Assembly (NCBI GenBank): GCA_001942185.1
Contig: MKJV01000135.1
Location: 1 to 33,406 of the forward strand
Direction of reading: 5' to 3'
DNA length: 33,406 nucleotides
From: Pseudonocardia sp. CNS-004
GTDB taxonomy: Bacteria; Actinomycetota; Actinomycetes; Mycobacteriales; Pseudonocardiaceae
Position numbers and translations under genes: made by a program. Positions 15,858 through 25,092 of the stretch are shown in pieces (within the stretch, counting starts at the first letter, position 1; each line of letters begins with the position of its first letter). A model generated the notes under the pieces. The model was not told the DNA's origin and did not search any database. It worked only from the letters and a program-made list of their open reading frames with translations.

Positions 15858-16019
15858 TCAGTCGTCGTCGGTGCTGTGGGCCGCGACCCAGCCGCGGTTG
15901 CCGGGTGAGGCCGCGTTGCCGGAGTCGGTGCCGGCGGCTGCCGCGGGCGCGAGCACCGCCAGCATCATGCCGACCACCAGGCTGACCAGGGCCGTTGCTG
16001 TCAGATGCCTACTTCGCAT
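15858..16019 (-). CDS. Small secreted peptide, 53 residues
   Basis: Unrecognised. ATG 16019 opens MRSRHLTATALVSLVVGMML, a textbook signal peptide (basic N-terminus, hydrophobic core, Ala-rich end APAAAAG). The mature peptide is about 23 residues, polar, with an Asp-Asp-Asp C-terminus and one Trp; it has no cysteines. The ribosome site is weak. It follows the GntR gene on the same strand after 154 bp that hold nothing obvious. The clear signal peptide supports a real gene despite the short length; function is unknown. Confidence 0.55.
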   Translation of the reverse strand: MRSRHLTATALVSLVVGMMLAVLAPAAAAGTDSGNAASPGNRGWVAAHSTDDD

Positions 16020-16173
16020 GGGCCCAGCTTGGCCGTCGGGGCCGGGCCCGTCGCGGTGGGCGGGCGAAGACCACCCGAAGAGGTCCCTCCAGTGGCGAGA
16101 TCGGGTGGGACGGCCACGGAGCGTGCTCGCGCAGGTGGCCGGAACTGCCGCGGCGTCCCCGGTCCGGGGCAGG

Positions 16174-16913
16174 TCAGCGGCCGGTGAGATCGACCTCGAA
16201 CGAGTACCGCGATGCCCGGTAGAGGTGGTCGCCGAACTCGACCACGAGGCCCCGGTCGTCGAACGTGGTGCGCCGCATGGTGAGCAGCGGCGCGCCGCGT
16301 GGTTCGTCGAGCAGCTCGGCCTCGGTGGCCGTGGCCCGGCGGGCGCCGATGCTCTGCGTCGCGGACGCCAGCGCCACCCCGGCCTCGCGCAGCAGCTCGT
16401 AGAGACCGCGCCGCTCGAGCTGGTCGGGTTCCAGGGGGACGAGGTCCGCGCGCAGGTGGTTGTGCATGAGGGCAAGGGGTTCGCCGCCCGTGCGGCGCAG
16501 CCGTTCCAGCGTGATCACGGGCGTGCCTCCGGGACCTCCAGGGTCTCCGCCACCGCCGCGGACGCGGCCTCGACGGTGTGCGAGAGCACCGTGGTGGACG
16601 GTTGCCTGCCCGCGGTCGTGAGGTCGTCGAAGAGGCTCGTGAGGCCGACGGGGCGGCGGACCCGCGACCGCGCGACGTGGGTGCCGACGCCGCGTTTGCG
16701 CACCAGCAGGCCCTTGTCCACCAGGTACTGGATCGCCTGCCGCATGGTGGGGCGGGACAGGCCGAGCTCCTCGGCGAGTGAGATCTCGTTGTCCAGGCGC
16801 GATCCGGGCGGCAGCACCCCCGACTCGATGGCCTGCTCGAGCTGGCGCGCGACCTGGAAGTACAGCGGCACCGGGCTCGCACGGTCCACCAGGACCTGCG
16901 GGTGGTCGGGCAT
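16174..16913 (-). CDS. GntR-family regulator with UTRA domain (one frame break)
   Basis: HutC-subfamily regulator of about 247 residues. ATG 16913 has AGGAGG (plus 16919-16924) at ideal spacing. The winged HTH is YFQVARQLEQAIESGVLPPG, LGLSRPTMRQAIQYLVDKG and LVRKRGVGTHVAR. The C-terminal UTRA effector domain has LERLRRTGGEPLALMHNHLR, GARRATATEAELLDEPRGAP, LLTMRRTTFDDRGLVVEFGD and HLYRASRYSFEVDL. One missing G near 16527 splits the two halves (VPEG/TPVITLERL). Such regulators usually sense sugars, amino acids or their derivatives. No obvious sugar operon is adjacent on the same strand, so the regulon is unclear; GH172 and Nudix genes lie a little upstream. Confidence 0.85.
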
Positions 16914-16950
16914 CGCAGCCTCCTGTCCGTTCGGCGCCGCAGGCGTGGGT

Positions 16951-16987
16951 CATTGGTCCTGACAACCTAACGATCACCTGGACAATG
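16951..16987. promoter_or_regulatory. Imperfect dyad upstream of the GntR gene
   Basis: CATTGGTCC at 16951-16959 and GGACAATG at 16980-16987 form an inverted repeat with one bulged base. The stretch also contains CCTGACAA and CCTGGACAA as near-direct repeats. A plausible autoregulatory operator 38 bp from the GntR start. Confidence 0.35.
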
Positions 16988-16999
16988 CCGCTACGGCGG

Positions 17000-17727
17000 T
17001 CAGCCCGACGGCCCGAAGCGCTCCACCCGGATGCTCTCCACGGGTACGCCGGCCTCGATCAGTACGGCGGTGGCGGCGTCGGCGAACGCGGGGGAGCCGC
17101 ACACGTAGGCGGTCTCGCCGCCGCGCACGAGCGGTGCCACGTCGGCGAGCACGAGCCGGCCCGCTGCGCGGCCCGCGTCGGCGGGTGCGCGGCGGGTGTA
17201 GATCACCGTGCTCTGCGGGCCGGGCAGCTCGTCGGCGTAGTACAGGTCGTCGGGCGAGCGGGCGGAGACGAGCAGCCGCACCAGGTCGGCGCGCTCGATC
17301 CGGCGGGCGTGGCGCAGCATCGCCATCAACGGCACGACCCCGGACCCACCGCCGACGAGCAGGGCGGGCCCGGTGCCGTGCCAGGCGAAGAACCCGCCGA
17401 TCGGCCCGCGTACCTCCAGCTCGTCGCCGGGCACGACGACGTCGTGCAGGAACTCCGAGACCTCCCCGTCGTCGAGCCGCTCGACGGTGAGCTCGATCCG
17501 GCCCGTGTCCTCGGGGGCGGACGCCACGGAGTAGTCGCGGGAGGCGGTGTACCCGTCGGGCGCGGTGAGCCGCACGACGTAGTACTGCCCCGGTAGGTGC
17601 GGGCGCGGCTCGGGAAGCGCCAGCCGCAGCGTGCGGCGCGCGGGGTCTCGGAGCGGACGTCGACGACCCGTGCGGTCTGCCAGCGCAGGGTGCGACGGTG
17701 GGTGGTACCGCCCGGGGTGAGCGTCAT
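17000..17727 (-). CDS. Ferredoxin-reductase-like FAD/NAD(P) oxidoreductase (one frame break)
   Basis: FAD-dependent reductase of about 243 residues. ATG 17727 lies 7 bp after the stop of the sulfite-oxidase-like gene. N-terminal FAD barrel: TLRWQTARVVDVRSETPRAA, then after the break LRLALPEPRPHLPGQYYVV, and RDYSVAS, the R-x-Y-S motif that holds FAD. The NAD(P) domain has ALLVGGGSGVVPLMAMLRHA and ends with AYVCGSPAFADAATAVL. The frame break near 17630 is fixed by one C (CGC-C-TGCGG on the coding strand). No [2Fe-2S] domain follows, so electrons probably pass directly or through a separate carrier to the molybdoenzyme encoded just upstream. Confidence 0.87.
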
Positions 17728-17734
17728 CGCCGGC

Positions 17735-18343
17735 TCAGTCCCCCTGGTAGCGCTGCTCGGCCCAGGGGTCACCGCGGTCGTGGTAGCCGCCCCGCTCCCA
17801 GAACCCCTGCTCGTCGTGGTCCATCACGCGCAGGCCCGACACCCACTTGGCGCTCTTCCAGAAGTACAGGTGCGGCACCAGCAGGCGGGCCGGGCCGCCG
17901 TGGACGGCGCTGAGGGGCTGCCCGTCGGCGTTCCACACGACCCACGCCTTGCCGCCGGTGATGTCCTCCAGCGGGAGGTTGGTCGTGTAGCCGGTGTGCG
18001 ACACCGCCATGACGTGCGTGGCGCCCGCCTGCGGCTTCGCGGCGGCCAGCAGGGTGTCCACGGAGACGCCGTCGAACGTCATGCCGAACTTCGACCACGT
18101 GGTGACGCAGTGGATGTCGCCCTCGTAACGGGACGGGGGGAGCGCGTGGATCTCGTCCCACGTCCAGGTGACGGTGTTCTCGACGAGGCCCTCGATCGTG
18201 AACGTCCAGCGCTCGGCGGGGATGTTCGGGGTGGCCTCGGCGTGCAGCACGGGCCACTCGTCACGCGCGTCGTACTGCCCGGGAGGCAGCCGCGGGTCGC
18301 GCTCGCGCCGCCGTCCGACGAAACCTCGGGTGATACCGGCCAT
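17735..18343 (-). CDS. Sulfite-oxidase-like molybdopterin oxidoreductase
   Basis: Single molybdopterin (Oxidored_molyb) domain of 202 residues with no export signal or dimerisation domain, so it is cytoplasmic and shorter than true sulfite oxidases. The molybdenum-ligand cysteine is in IHCVTTWSKFGMTFDGV. Other family stretches are WTWDEIHALPPSRYEGD, HTGYTTNLPLEDI, AVHGGPARLLVPHLYFWKSA and KWVSGLRVMDHDEQGFWERG. GAGCAGGA precedes the ATG. It forms a two-gene unit with the following FAD reductase, a pairing seen in many actinobacteria. The substrate is not known; sulfoxide or other oxo-transfer reduction is as plausible as sulfite oxidation. Confidence 0.87.
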   Translation of the reverse strand: MAGITRGFVGRRRERDPRLPPGQYDARDEWPVLHAEATPNIPAERWTFTIEGLVENTVTWTWDEIHALPPSRYEGDIHCVTTWSKFGMTFDGVSVDTLLAAAKPQAGATHVMAVSHTGYTTNLPLEDITGGKAWVVWNADGQPLSAVHGGPARLLVPHLYFWKSAKWVSGLRVMDHDEQGFWERGGYHDRGDPWAEQRYQGD

Positions 18344-18370
18344 GTCCTGCTCAACCTCCGTGGCGCGGGT

Positions 18371-18826
18371 TCATTCCGCGATGCCGGGCAGCCGGTCCAA
18401 CAGCGGCAGCTGCCCCTTCGTGATCTTCCGCCGGGCGGTGTCCAGGTCGAACCAGGCTGCGCGGTCGATCTCGGGGAAGTCCTGGTGGCGGCCCGACCGC
18501 GGCGGCCACTCCATGCTGAACGTTCCGGGCACGATCGCATCGGCGTCGAAGTCGGCGGCGAGGGCGAACGCGGTGACCCGCTTGCCGCCGGACAGCCGGA
18601 CCTCGCCGAGGTCGACGAGCGCACCGTCCGGGAGCGGGGCCCCGAGCTCCTCGGCGAACTCGCGTGCCGCCGCGTCCCTCGGGTCCTCGTCGGGCCCGTG
18701 CTCACCCTTCGGGATCGACCACGCACCGTCGTCCTTGCGCGCCCAGAACGGCCCGCCCATGTGCCCGAGCAGTACTTCCATGCCGCCGGGGCCCGGCCGG
18801 TGCAGCACCACTCCCGCGCTCCGCAT
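18371..18826 (-). CDS. Nudix hydrolase
   Basis: 151 residues, intact. The Nudix box is complete: G-x5-E-x7-REFAEELG within KGEHGPDEDPRDAAAREFAE and onward. Preceding FWARKDDGAWSIPKGE is typical of the actinobacterial MutT-like group, and the C-terminus has EWPPRSGRHQDFPEIDRAAW with KITKGQLPLLDRLPGI. It hydrolyses a nucleoside-diphosphate-linked substrate, not identifiable further. ATG 18826 is preferred because MRSAGVVLHRPG matches the usual family N-terminus; GTG 18835 is possible. It lies 41 bp after the GH172 gene and 27 bp before the molybdoenzyme gene on the same strand. Confidence 0.87.
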   Translation of the reverse strand: MRSAGVVLHRPGPGGMEVLLGHMGGPFWARKDDGAWSIPKGEHGPDEDPRDAAAREFAEELGAPLPDGALVDLGEVRLSGGKRVTAFALAADFDADAIVPGTFSMEWPPRSGRHQDFPEIDRAAWFDLDTARRKITKGQLPLLDRLPGIAE

Positions 18827-18867
18827 CGCCGTCACCGTGTCGCCGCCACCCGTGCCAGTGTGGCAGG

Positions 18868-19939
18868 TCAGGTGACCTCGAGGTGGTCGGCGTCCGGGGT
18901 GGGCGGGCGCTGGGTGGAGGTGCGGTCGAGGTAGAACCACGCCACCGAGGCGATGTCGTCCTGCAGCTGCAGATAGCGGTGACCGGAGCGCCACCCGAGC
19001 GCCTGCACGTCCACCCGCAGGGCGCGTTCGAACCGCACGGGGTCGGCCAGGTGCCAGCGGTACATCCCGAACCGCTGCTGGCTGCGGTAGCAGCCGTCGG
19101 GCCGCAGGATCTGGTGCAGCCCGAGGTAGGGCGTGGTGTAGGAGGTGTAGCCGCAGCCGGGGACGTCGAAGTTCCACGCGCCCCCGAAGTAGTCCTCGGT
19201 GCCGGTGCCGCAGATCGTGGGCAGCTCCTCGTCGTCGTCGAGGTAGAACTTGACCTCGCCCTCGCCCCACCAGCCGCTGGAGTTCGTGGCCCAGGCGAGG
19301 TAGGTGCCCGCGTAGTGCCCGCGCCCGGTGACGCCCTCGACGAGGGTGTGGGTCTCCCCCTTCCGCAGCGGGTTGTCGCGGCGCCACTGGGCGTGCAGGT
19401 AGCCGGCCTGCTCGGGCACGGGGGCGAGCGAGTAGGTGATCTGGAAGTAGACGATCGCCGGCTCCGGCCCGAGGTTCTCGAGGGTGATCCGGGCACCGCC
19501 GCGGAACGGCAGCTGCCAGTAGGAGTTGAACCCTCCGTGCGGGTTGACGGCCACGACCTGCGACGACAGCTGGGCGAACTCGCCCCAGCCCTGGCAGAAG
19601 AAGTCGCCGACCGGCACCTCGACGGCCGGTTCGGGGTCGCCGTCCCAGTGCATCCGCAGCAGGAGGCTGCGCCAGTGCGACGGATGGGTCGTCATCCAGA
19701 TGTGCTGCACGACCCCCGGCCCGTCGATCTCGGCCAGGCACGCCGTGTCGGCCGCCGGGATCTCGATCGAGGGCGACACCTTCCAGCCGCGGCCGAGGTC
19801 GCGGGCGGCGGCCGCCCCGGTGCCTCGGTGGCGCCACCGCCCGCGCGGGGGCACCGGTCGGGTTCTCGGGGCTGATGGAGCGCGTGACCGCGGAAGTGAT
19901 CAGTGCCATGTCCGCCTGCAGCGGATGGGGGTGCGACAT
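18868..19939 (-). CDS. DUF2961 / glycoside hydrolase family 172 protein (two frame breaks)
   Basis: About 357 residues. The family includes difructose-anhydride and arabinan-acting alpha-furanosidases, a jelly-roll fold forming trimers or hexamers. ATG 19939 starts MSHPHPLQADMALITSAVT and SRSISPENPTG, the conserved entry of the family. Breaks between about 19823 and 19860 then lead to AAAARDLGRGWKVSPSIEIP. Characteristic stretches are IDGPGVVQHIWMTTHPSHWR, LLLRMHWDGDPEPAVEVPVG, FFCQGWGEFAQLSSQ, FNSYWQLPFRGGARITLENL, GTGTEDYFGGAWNF and FGMYRWHLADPVRFERALRV. Glutamates in the TEDYFGG and EVKFYLDDDEE regions are candidate catalytic acids. No signal peptide, so an intracellular role is suggested. 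Confidence 0.85.
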
Positions 19940-19983
19940 CTGTGTCTCCGGCACTCGTCGGCTGAAATCGATTCCGCCCGACG

Positions 19984-21884
19984 TTACGCGGCCGCTGCCC
20001 GCGCACCGGGGAGGCTGCGCAGCACGGCGCGGGCGATCGCGTCGTTGTAGCGCAGGCTCTGCGCGTTCATGCCGGGCCGGGTGAAGGCGCCCGCCACCTT
20101 CACCGACGTGTGCGGGCCGACGGCGAACCGGCGCGGGTGCACGGCACCGGTGGCGTCGACCAGCGCGCCGTCGGCCGGCCGGACGCGGATCAGACCGGTG
20201 TTGCGCAGGAACGTGCCGTCGGTGTCGTGCAGCACCTCCTCGCTCACGGCGCCCCGGGAGAGGAGGGCAGCGAGCAGCGGGTCGGTCGTGCGCGCCACGC
20301 TCGGGTCCGGCAGCCGCGCGTCGACGAGCACCCGCGCGGTGACCGGCGGGCCACCCACCACGCTGGTGCTCCCGGCCCGGAACGCGCCGTCGGCGACGTC
20401 GACCCACATCCCCTCGCCGAGGAACTCGACGAACCCGGCGCGGGACAGCGCGAGCAGCTCGCGGACCCGGAAGCCGGGAGGTCCGCTCGCGGCGGAGTTG
20501 AAGAAGCTCTGCCACCGGGGCAGGTCGCGCGCCCGGGACCGCGCGAGAGGACTCGTGCTCCGGCGAGGCGGGTGACCTCGCCGTACACCGACAGCATCGC
20601 GACGAACGCGCCGAGGTGGGGGGTGTGCGCCGGGTCCACGTGCTGGCGCAGGTCCTCGGCGATCCGGTCGCGCACGATCGGCTGCAGCGCGGCGAGATCG
20701 GGGGCGCGCACGCCGTCGAGGGGCCGGTCGAGGGCGGTGAGGTCGAGGCGGTCCACCGGGTCCGGCACGGCCGCGGTGACCAGCTCGTGCATCGCGGGGG
20801 AGTCCCAGTCGAGATCGGCGAACCGCGGGGCGAACCGCGCCCACGGCAGCCGGACCCGCCCGGGGTGGCCGGCGAACAGCTCGTGGTACCAGCCCCAGGC
20901 GATCTCCTTCGCCATCAGCGGCCACGCGTGCGACCCGAGGTCGACCGGACCGCCCGAGCCGATCAGCGCGTCGACAGCGGCCGGTCCGAAGAAGCGGGGC
21001 AGCGGCGGGCGGCCCGCACGCAGCCCGTAGTGCGGCTTCGTGTGGTACGGCATCCCCCGTGGCGAGCCTGCCACCAGCCGCGGCTCCGCCCCGGACGGCA
21101 CGTACCGCAGGTCGCCGTCGGGGCCGTCCGGCTCGAACCGGCCGCCGCGACCTTCGAACAGCAGCACCACGAGGTCGACGAACGCCAGGCCCAGCCCGCG
21201 GACGAGAACGGTGGCGCCGGGCGGGATCACCGACAGGTCCGAGTCGGTGGTCTGCTCCGGTGGCAGGTAGGTCAGGCCGTCCGCGGCGGCCCGGATGGCC
21301 AGCTGCTGCTCCTCCTCGGCGGGGGTCGCGTCGAGGTGGCCGGACGCGAGCACCACGGCGTCGACGCGCAGCGCGTGGCCGTTCTCCAGCGACACGATCT
21401 GGATGTCCCCGTCGTCGGTGATGTCGGCGGCGCGGGTGCGGTGCAGCCGCACCCGCATGCCCGGCGGGAGACCGGCGACCACCTCGCGCAGCACCCACGC
21501 CAGGTAGGCGCTCTGCAGCCTGCGGCTCGGGAAGGTGGCCGCGGTGACGGCCCGCAGCTGCGCCGCGAGCTCCGGGCCGAGCGCGTCGGGATCGCCGCGT
21601 TCGCGCAGCTCCTGCGCCCAGTCCCAGAACGACGGGCCGGGCACGATCGGGCCGTCGCACACCACCGACTCGTCGGTGAACATCGTGACGTCGGCTGCCA
21701 TCGAGTTCATCGCGAGCAGCGGCGACTGCGCGTGGCGCCAGATCCGGCCCGCGCCCGGCGGGTACGGGTCGACCAGGTGCACGGTGAGCCCGTCCGGCCC
21801 GAGCTCGGGCGCACTGGCGGCCAACCGCTCGAGGACCCCGACGCCGCGCGGACCCGCACCGACGATCGCGATCGCTCTGCTCAC
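19984..21884 (-). CDS. FAD-NAD(P)-binding oxidoreductase, NAD_binding_9 type (one frame break)
   Basis: Large flavoprotein of about 634 residues. GTG 21884 follows GGAGGA on the coding strand. The N-terminus AIAIVGAGPRGVGVLERLAA has the dinucleotide-binding GxGxxG. Other family segments are LVDPYPPGAGRIWRHAQSPL, LAMNSMAADVTMFTDESV, DAVVLASGHLDATPAEEEQQ, GATVLVRGLGLAFVDLVVLL and PRGMPYHTKPHYGLRAGRPP. After the break near 20550 the C-terminal part includes FFNSAASGPPGFRVRELLAL and GAFTRPGMNAQSLRYNDAIA. Related proteins act as lysine/ornithine-N-monooxygenase-like or HcpA-like flavin enzymes, but none with a known substrate is close enough to name. It is divergent from a luciferase-like monooxygenase, which may point to shared sulfur or amine metabolism. 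Confidence 0.78.
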
Positions 21885-22162
21885 AGGTTTCCTCCGGGCG
21901 GTGGGCGAGCCGCGCCCCGTCGCGCGGAGGGCGGGCGGCGCCGCCGGCTCCTCGACTGTAGGTCGCGATCCGGGCGTCGGCCAGCCACTCGTCGACCGGC
22001 CCACTCGTTGACGGGCGCCGCGGCAGGTGCTGGAGTGGAGGTCGTGGCCGTCCGCGTTCCGCTGGTGATCCGCCGCCACGTCGACCTCGGTCGCGTGTGG
22101 TCGGCGGCGTGTCCGGGCTCTTGAGCCCGCCACCGCCCCGTCACCGGAAGAAGGAGCACGAC
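21885..22162. other. 278-bp divergent intergenic region
   Basis: Gap between the FAD-NAD(P)-binding protein and the luciferase-like gene; no ORF with convincing features. It must hold both promoters, but no clear -10/-35 pair could be picked out. The only firm structure is the short hairpin at 22114-22129. I looked for a SAM-type riboswitch because of the SsuD-like neighbour and did not find one. Confidence 0.5.
22114..22129. repeat. Near-perfect dyad CGGGCTC-TT-GAGCCCG
   Basis: 7-bp arms around TT, 33 bp upstream of ATG 22163. Either an operator or a short hairpin in the 5' leader of the luciferase-like gene. Confidence 0.45.
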
Positions 22163-23271
22163 ATGCCCGTGGAGTTCCTCGGCATGGGAGCCACCAACGA
22201 CGGCACCGAGACCCACCCCCGATCCGGGCCCGCGTTCGACCCGGAGTACACCGTGGCGCTGGCCCGCGCCCACGAGGAGACCGGCTGGGACCGGGTGCTC
22301 ACCGCCTACGGCAGCGGCAGCCCCGACCCCGCCCAGGGGGCCACGCTGATCGCGTGCCGCACCGAGCGGCTGCAGGTGCTCGTCGCGCACCGCCCGAACG
22401 TCTCCTACCCCACGTTCGCGGCGAAGACGATCGCCACCCTCGACGTGATCAGCGGCGGCCGCACCACCGTGCACGTCATCACCGGCGGCAACGACCACGA
22501 GCAGCAGCGCGAGGGCGACACGCTGCCCAAGGACCAGCGCTACGACCGCACGCGCGAGGCGATCCAGATCTTCAAGAAGGCGTGGACGTCGCGCGAGCCC
22601 TTCGACTTCCACGGCGAGCACTACCGGTTCAGCGACTTCGTCCTCGACGTCGAGCCGGTGCAGCAGCCGCGCCCCGGATCTCCTTCGGCGGCTCGTCGCC
22701 CGCCGCGTACCGGGTGGGGGCCGAGGAGGCCGACATCTACGCGCTGTGGGGCGAACCGCTCGCCGGCACGGCCGAGCAGATCGCCACGATCACCGAGCTG
22801 GCCGCGGCCGCGGGCCGTCCCGCGCCGACGTTCCAGGTGGCCTTCCGCCCGATCCTCGGCCGCACGGAGGAAGAGGCGTGGGAGAAGGCCTACGCCACGG
22901 TGGCCCGCATCCAGGACCGCACGAAGGGCGGGGCCCAGCTCACCCGCCGCCACAAGCTCACCGACCCGGAGAACGCCGGATCGCAGCGGCTGCTGGCCGT
23001 GGCGGATCAGGGGGAGCGGCACGACCGGGCGCTGTGGACGGTCACCGCGGCGGCCACGGGCGGCGCCGGGAACTCCACGGCGCTCGTGGGCACCCCGGAG
23101 ACCGTCGCCGCCGCGCTGATGGACTACTACGACCTGGGCGTGCGGATCCTCTCGGCCCGCGGCTACGACCTGCTGGAGGACGCTCGCGAGTTCGGCCGCG
23201 AGGTGATCCCGCTCGTGCGGGCCGAGGTGGCCCGGCGGGACGCCGAGCGGCCGACGTCGGTCCCGGCCTGA
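22163..23271 (+). CDS. LLM-class FMNH2-dependent monooxygenase, SsuD-like (one frame break)
   Basis: Luciferase-like alkanesulfonate/sulfone monooxygenase family, about 370 residues. ATG 22163 has GAAGAAGGAG (22147-22156) upstream. Family stretches are FDPEYTVALARAHEETGWDR, VLVAHRPNVSYPTFAAKTIA, TLDVISGGRTTVHVITGGND with EQQREGD, and YDRTREAIQIFKKAWTSREP. After one missing G near 22676 it continues ISFGGSSPAAYRVGAEEADI, YALWGEPLAGTAEQIATI, and ends RILSARGYDLLEDAREFGRE. Such enzymes use reduced FMN from a partner reductase to cleave C-S bonds; no obvious flavin reductase is adjacent. The sulfonate or sulfone substrate is inferred from family only. A 42-nt palindrome follows its stop. Confidence 0.87.
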
Positions 23272-23302
23272 GCCCGACCCGTTCGCGAGCGAACCGCGTG
23301 GC

Positions 23303-23344
23303 CGTGAGTGGATACGAGTGCGTGAGCACTCGTATCCACTCACG
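23303..23344. repeat. 42-nt palindromic element, copy B, between convergent genes
   Basis: 19-nt arm CGTGAGTGGATACGAGTGC, 4-nt spacer GTGA, then the exact reverse complement. It lies between the stops of two convergent luciferase-like genes (23271 and 23359), where the hairpin could also act in transcription termination. Confidence 0.95.
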
Positions 23345-23358
23345 ACCGCCTGGTCGCG

Positions 23359-24131
23359 TCAGCGGAGGGCGTCGCGCCAGGCGACCCAGTCCTTGACCAG
23401 CCCGAGGTCGTAGTCGGGGCCGCTGACGCCCACCGTGAACAGGCTCGCGCCTGCGGCCACCAACTCGTCGGCCACGTGCTGCGGTGGCGCCTTCACACCG
23501 ACCGACCGCTCGATCTCGCCCGGGTCGCGGCCGATGTCGGCGCAGTGGCGGTCGAGGATCCCGCTCTTGCGCGTGAACGTGTCGAGGTCGCCGAACCCGT
23601 GCCAGATGGTGGCGTGCTCCGCGGTGTAGCGCAGGGTCTTGCGCTCCCCGCCGCCCCCGATGAGCACGGGGATGTCGCGGGTGGGTGCGGGGTTGAGCTT
23701 CGCCCAGCGGTCGCGGATGCGGGGGAGGGCCTGTGCGAGGTCGGCGAGCCGCGCCCCGGCGGTGGCGAAGTCGTAGCCGTACTCGTCGTAGTCGCGCTGG
23801 AACCAGCCCGCGCGATCCCGAGGATGAGCCGGCCGTCGCAGATGTGGTCGACGGTGCGCGCCATGTCCGCGAGCAGTTCGGGGTTGCGGTAGCTGTTGCA
23901 GCTGACGAGGGCGCCGATCTCGACCCGGCTCGTGGCCTCGGCCCAGGCGCCGAGCATCGTCCAGCACTCGAAGTGCTTTCCGTCGGGATCCCCGGTGAGC
24001 GGGAAGAAGTGGTCCCAGTTGAACACGATGTCGACGCCCGCGTCCTCGGCCGCCGCGACCGCGGTGCGGATCTGCGCGTAGTCGGCGTGCTGGGGCTGTA
24101 GCTGGACACCGATCCGGATGGGGTGCGTCAT
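23359..24131 (-). CDS. LLM-class F420-dependent oxidoreductase (one frame break)
   Basis: F420-type luciferase-like oxidoreductase, about 258 residues. ATG 24131 begins MTHPIRIGVQLQPQHADYAQ. It continues AAEDAGVDIVFNWDHFFPLT, FECWTMLGAWAEATSRVEIG and MARTVDHICDGRLILGI. A missing G near 23813 separates this from GAGWFQRDYDEYGYDFATAG and ARLADLAQALPRIRDRWAKL. RDIPVLIGGGGERKTLRYTA and HATIWHGFGDLDTFTRKSGI complete the barrel. The NWDHFFP and GIGAGWFQRDYDEYG pattern is that of the F420-binding actinobacterial subgroup rather than the FMN subgroup. The substrate is unknown. It converges on the SsuD-like gene; whether the two act in one pathway is open. Confidence 0.87.
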
Positions 24132-24180
24132 GCGCGTGATCCTTCCACCCGGTGATCCGTCGTCGACCCCACTCACTTCA

Positions 24181-24211
24181 CGTGATCGAATGATCACGAA
24201 ACGTCATGACG
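24181..24211. promoter_or_regulatory. Two adjacent perfect palindromes between divergent genes
   Basis: CGTGATC-GAAT-GATCACG at 24181-24198, and CGTCATGACG at 24202-24211, in the 157-bp gap between the F420 oxidoreductase and DUF742 genes. Probable regulator sites; the regulator is unknown. Confidence 0.45.
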
Positions 24212-24288
24212 GCGGAACGGTGGAGTAACAGGATCGTAACGCACCGTCGACATCGTGGTCGCACTTCCAGGCATGGGGAGGCCGCGAA

Positions 24289-25077
24289 GTGGACACCGAG
24301 GACGATCCCGGGCCCGTGATCGGTATGACAGGCGCGCGGTTCGGCGGCGCGCCGCGGCGGAAGCGGGCCGCGCGCAAGAAGAAGGCGGACCCGCCTGCGG
24401 GCGCGCCGCCCGCCGCCCCGGTCGAGGGCGCAGCCGATCCGCCGGAGCCGGACACCGTGGACCTCCCGGCGGTGGCGCCTGCCCTGCCCCTGCGGTCGGG
24501 GGCACGCCAGCACGGCGCCCCCGCTCCGGACGATCCCGGGCCGCCCGCCACGCAGGTCCCCGTGGCGGAGGGGCCCGCGGTCGGGCTGACGGGTGCCCGC
24601 TTCGGCGGATCCCGCACGCGGCGGCAGGAGAAGGAGGCCGTCGATCGCGAGCGCCCGCAGCCCGCCGTGCAGCAGCCCGCGGTGGAGCGGCCCGCGATCC
24701 CGTGGCCGGAGTTGCCGCCCGTACCGGACGTGGACGGCCCGGACGTCGGCAATTCGGCGTTCGTGCGGCCCTACGTCTACACCCGCGGGCGCACCCGCTC
24801 GACGTTCGAGCTGTCGATCGAGACGCTCGTGTCCGCCGTCCCCGACGCCGCGACGGCCGGCCTGGCAGGCGGGCACGACGCCGTGCTGGGCCTGTGCCGG
24901 GAGCCGCGGTCGGTGGCCGAGGTCGCGGTGCACGTGGGGGTGCCGCTCGGGGTCGCGCGCGTCCTCGTCGGCGACCTCGCCGCGGCGGGTGCGGTGGCCG
25001 TCCACGGCGGCGCCGGCGCGGACGGCCCGGACCTGGCGTTGATGCAGCGGGTGCTCAGCGGCCTGCGGAAGCTGTGA
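24289..25077 (+). CDS. DUF742 (conservon CvnC-like) protein with duplicated TGARFGG motif
   Basis: 262 residues. GTG 24289 has an excellent GGGGAGG site at 24275-24281. The C-terminal DUF742 domain (about residues 155-262) is FVRPYVYTRGRTRSTFELSI with ETLVSAV, LCREPRSVAEVAVHVGVPLG and VARVLVGDLAAAGAVAVH, the winged-helix-like core. The N-terminal half is low-complexity Pro/Ala/Arg and contains the same short motif twice: VIGMTGARFGG near residue 10 and AVGLTGARFGG near residue 97, each followed by a basic patch. DUF742 proteins normally sit in conservons beside a histidine kinase, a Roadblock protein and a small GTPase; none is here, so this is an orphan copy. The repeated motif may be a docking site for a partner (inference). 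Confidence 0.83.
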   Translation: MDTEDDPGPVIGMTGARFGGAPRRKRAARKKKADPPAGAPPAAPVEGAADPPEPDTVDLPAVAPALPLRSGARQHGAPAPDDPGPPATQVPVAEGPAVGLTGARFGGSRTRRQEKEAVDRERPQPAVQQPAVERPAIPWPELPPVPDVDGPDVGNSAFVRPYVYTRGRTRSTFELSIETLVSAVPDAATAGLAGGHDAVLGLCREPRSVAEVAVHVGVPLGVARVLVGDLAAAGAVAVHGGAGADGPDLALMQRVLSGLRKL

Positions 25078-25092
25078 CGCCGGGTGGGGAGC

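Noticed and set aside
21885..22162. SAM-type riboswitch upstream of the SsuD-like gene
   Set aside because: Only a short 7-bp dyad is present; none of the conserved cores of SAM riboswitches could be recognised.
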